64,000 bases of DNA from Acanthacorydalis orientalis. Lineage: Eukaryota; Arthropoda; Insecta; Megaloptera; Corydalidae. Shown here piece by piece: positions 61,256 through 64,000 of the stretch (position 1 is its first letter; the number at the start of each line of letters is the position of its first letter). Location of the stretch: NCBI GenBank assembly GCA_034766995.1, contig CM068318.1, forward strand, positions 3,701,001 through 3,765,000, in the 5' to 3' direction. Under the pieces are notes generated by a model. The model was given only the letters and a program-made list of their open reading frames with translations. It searched no databases and was not told the origin of the DNA. Both the position numbers and the translations under genes were made by a program.

Positions 61256-63404
61256 CAATACAGATAATTTTTAAATAGATTTTATATTCATATGATCGTT
61301 TAATTAACCATTATTTCAATATAACTACAGTTCAGAACAATTATTAGTATTTTATGAGTGTCTTCTCATCTGATTGAGAAGATAAAAGAGGTAGTTAATT
61401 CTTTTTGTAAAAAAACTGTAAAATATATACATACTTGTATATGTTACAGAATATGTAAACGAATAAAAAGAATAATAAATATTTGAAACAAAGTAATCGT
61501 AATAAAAAAAATCATCAAACTCGTATTTCATTCGTTTAAATCAACTAAACAGAATACAAAGTGTATTAAAAGTTATTTACTGTTCGAATATATCACATAA
61601 CTCGGTCAGTGGGAAATTGAACATTGTATTTCAAATATCGATCGCCGTTTCAACTGTAACCTATATTTTTAAAGTCGATGCACAATCTAATGTACCGAGA
61701 CGGATCGCACGAAAACGTTCACATTTTTCAGTACAGCCGTCGTTCCGTCCCTTCTTTTTAATAAAAGATTAGACAATATGTGCTCAAGTATGTTACAATG
61801 TGTGACAACGTTCGACGATACTAAAATTGTAATAGTTTTATTGCGCGAGCGGTTTATGACATGTTGTTTTTTTATTTTCAGTCATATTAAATTGTTTAAT
61901 TTACTGCTATTATCAAACTGTGCAGATTTTATAGTATAAAATACATGGAAACAATAGAGGAAGTTTTTTAATACACTGTGTTTATTTATTTATTTTTTTC
62001 AGATATCAAAATGAAATGTTTTTGTAAATAGCAGAATATCTTGCAGCAATTACATATTGTTATAAGTAATATTTTTGTTTTTCCTAAGCTTTCGATTCAG
62101 AATTGTAATATTCATAAATTATCATATAATTTTATTGTTTTAATTCTAATCATCAGTGCTATATCAGAATATTGTATAAGTTGTACAATTCTCTACTTCA
62201 GTACTGCTGTAACAATAAATAATTATTAATTGATTTGAATTTGATATTATATTTATCTTGTCTAATATTCTTGTATAGCTTCTTTCCATATTATATCTAT
62301 TAAAATTACTATTCTGATTCTTGAAAAAGAGTGTACTTATGAAATTAACTAAATATAACCGAAAATGAAGATTAAAAAATAAATAAACAGTTACAGTTAT
62401 TGCCTTCTTCCGGTGATAATCGTCTTTCAAATCAAATCGTCAATCGTCATTCAAACTACATATTTTTTCTCATCAAAAATGTTCAATAAATTATTCATCA
62501 TCTTTAATTGTTACTCATGAGTATTTAGGTATCAGTGTCATTAATTACAGAGCATTATGGTACAGAAAAATAATACATATCATAAAATATCTCGAAAAAT
62601 AAGTACTTATTAATTATTTTCTCGAAAATTCTCGAATCGACTCCGAATAAGAAGCATAGACACCAATAAAATAATCTTTCTATAAATAAAAATTGGTATT
62701 CTTCTCCGTGATTTTTATTCGTGTTCTGATTGGTTGATAGAGATCACATGATCTGATTTCTGAATGGTTGATATCAGACAAATAATCAGTGTTCTAGCTG
62801 GTGATACGGTGCACAATGAAAGAGAGTGTACGAATTCAGTGTAAAACTGATAAGAAATTTATTCCAAGTATTGTATTGACTGAAGTTTTAGAGTAAAAAA
62901 ATTGCTACTAATTTTAAAACTATTTTATGTTAATTTTTATAAACTTTTCAATAAAAATTATAAGACTTACATTTTACGCGGATTATTTGCGTTTATAATT
63001 TGTTAATTTCTGCTATTTGTTAGGGAGGAACGAAACCCCCGAGAGTTGGTGAGAACAGCAAGCAGGGAGAAAAGCCCTTTAGTAATGATACAGTTTTAAA
63101 AGTTATTAATGACTTTTTCAGTGCATCTGATATGTAAAAAAAATACACTACAGTAAACAAAATATTTACTTAATGTACGTAGGAGATATTGAAAAGATTT
63201 AAATAAATAAATATTAAAATTTACATCCAATATGTAATAACAGAAGATTAAATTAATATCAAAAAAATGTTCATCTATTAAAGTTAAAAATTAGTACTTA
63301 CATAAATGAATATATAATTACTGTGATGAAATTATTTCTATCGAATAAAAATCGGGCACACATTTAAATGCCTTTCTAATAATAATCTTATGCAAAAATA
63401 TTCT
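61254..63404. other. Gene-free stretch with small regulatory-like motifs
   Basis: Around 62720-62800 there are two inverted CCAAT-like sites (TGATTGGTTG and TGAATGGTTG) flanking ATCACATGATC. A G/C-rich island at 63025-63075 (GGGAGGAACGAAACCCCCGA) is out of keeping with its surroundings. Confidence 0.4.
62455..62515 (-). repeat. Family D tail fragment
   Basis: The minus-strand tail reads GATGAATAATTTATTGAACA then TTTTTGATGAGAAAAAA. It shows no upstream match. Confidence 0.4.
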
Positions 63405-63450
63405 ATGTTATATAAAACCCTTACGGACGCCACATTTCCTTTCGTCAGCA
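63405..63450 (+). promoter_or_regulatory. TATA-box core promoter candidate
   Basis: TTATATAAAACCC at about 63408-63420 is a good TATA box. A TCAGCA initiator-like site lies about 30 bases downstream (63445), in a short CpG-containing stretch. Confidence 0.3.
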
Positions 63451-63481
63451 ATATTTTGTACACGACAGAACGAACGAGCGT

Positions 63482-63742
63482 ATGTTGAAATTCCTAACAA
63501 CGTCATACCAGATTAAAGTAATAAATAATAATACCACTATCGTTCTACTGCCATCAAATCGACTACTTATTCAATCCATGTATAAAACCACTACAATGAA
63601 GGGACGTATTTTCCGGTTCTTTTTGAATATGCTTGTATGTTATATTTTTATTAAAAGCTCGTACATGTATCAGGCACCAATGTCAAAGGAAACTAGAAAA
63701 AAAAGAACAGTACAGTACAGGGATTTGTATTTGTCCGTGTAG
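63482..63742 (+). CDS. Small open frame downstream of a TATA box, unknown
   Basis: Eighty-six codons from an ATG that lies about 35 bases after the putative initiator. The product has a central hydrophobic run (FRFFLNMLVCYIFIKSS) after a basic patch, and a basic tail (KETRKKRTVQYRD). The family is not recognised. Composition is close to random AT-rich sequence; the case rests on spacing from the TATA box. It may be non-coding. Confidence 0.2.
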   Translation: MLKFLTTSYQIKVINNNTTIVLLPSNRLLIQSMYKTTTMKGRIFRFFLNMLVCYIFIKSSYMYQAPMSKETRKKRTVQYRDLYLSV

Positions 63743-64000
63743 GATATGCATAAATTTTAATCCACCAACATACTGCTCGTGTTTAATGCTTTTCTGGATT
63801 AAAACATTCTGTTTATAAATATTGATTCGACTGAATCGTTAAAGTCAAATTAATTAGCTAAAGTTTTTAAAAAGATTTCTACTCCTATTATGTTCCTTAT
63901 ACGGTTCATATAACGTTAAAGCATACTATGGTAATCATTACTTTAACACTTCAACCATTATTACTGAGTAAATTAGTTATTTCTCCATTATTATCTTTGC

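Noticed and set aside
1..64000. CRISPR arrays, bacterial operons, rRNA genes
   Set aside because: No regularly spaced direct repeats with unique spacers, no operon-like runs of long frames and no conserved rRNA segments were seen.

Overview
The window reads as gene-poor, strongly AT-rich animal DNA, most likely from an insect. The evidence is: degenerate mariner/Tc1-type transposases of kinds common in arthropods; a very high density of long (AT)n microsatellites, often joined to (AG)n, (CT)n or (AC)n; short CpG-rich blocks standing out in AT-rich surroundings, a pattern familiar from Hymenoptera although the order cannot be fixed here; metazoan splice signals; and one open frame that weakly resembles an insect odorant receptor. 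There are no bacterial operons and no tRNA, rRNA or CRISPR array that I can support. Most longer open frames start at non-ATG codons, or come from (AT)n tracts or from the antisense of transposons.

Layout. 1-8 kb: AT-rich DNA with a CpG-rich block at 0.6-1.1 kb (containing a TATA-like box) and another at 7.7-8.3 kb. 9-13 kb: a 157-bp fold-back MITE, the possible odorant-receptor relic and a 376-bp-period tandem duplication. 15-19.4 kb: a transposon cluster with a 147-bp near-identical inverted repeat, a mariner-derived MITE nested in an older mariner-like element, and the C-terminal half of a mariner transposase. 20-24.2 kb: CpG-rich promoter-like blocks and an internally deleted transposon whose N-terminal and C-terminal coding ends are fused. 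28-34 kb: more CpG-rich blocks, including a candidate minus-strand first coding exon at 28.1 kb. 32.7-33.1 and 39.4-39.7 kb: two copies of an unclassified repeat of about 350 bp. 39.0-41.0 kb: a hAT-like end and a nearly full-length but broken transposase. 42.4-43.4 kb: two copies of the older mariner-like element, then the best host exon in the window, a 5' UTR plus signal-peptide exon on the plus strand ending in GTAAGT in phase 1. 45.4-46.1 kb: a hAT-type non-autonomous element. 53.3-53.8 kb: a mariner 5' end. 56-60.5 kb: CpG-rich blocks and another copy of the older element. 63.4 kb: a TATA box ahead of an 86-codon frame.

The only interpretable host-gene context is a plus-strand transcription unit represented by the 43.1-43.4 kb exon, whose phase-1 junction after a signal peptide is typical of secreted or immunoglobulin-superfamily surface proteins. 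Its other exons would lie in or beyond long introns, and the CpG-rich block with a GTGAGT donor at 22.7 kb is a speculative upstream exon. A weaker candidate exon points the other way at 28.1 kb. I found no convincing new multi-gene system. The most informative structures are the nested and internally deleted transposons, the recent inverted duplication, and a dispersed repeat with a hammerhead-like core.
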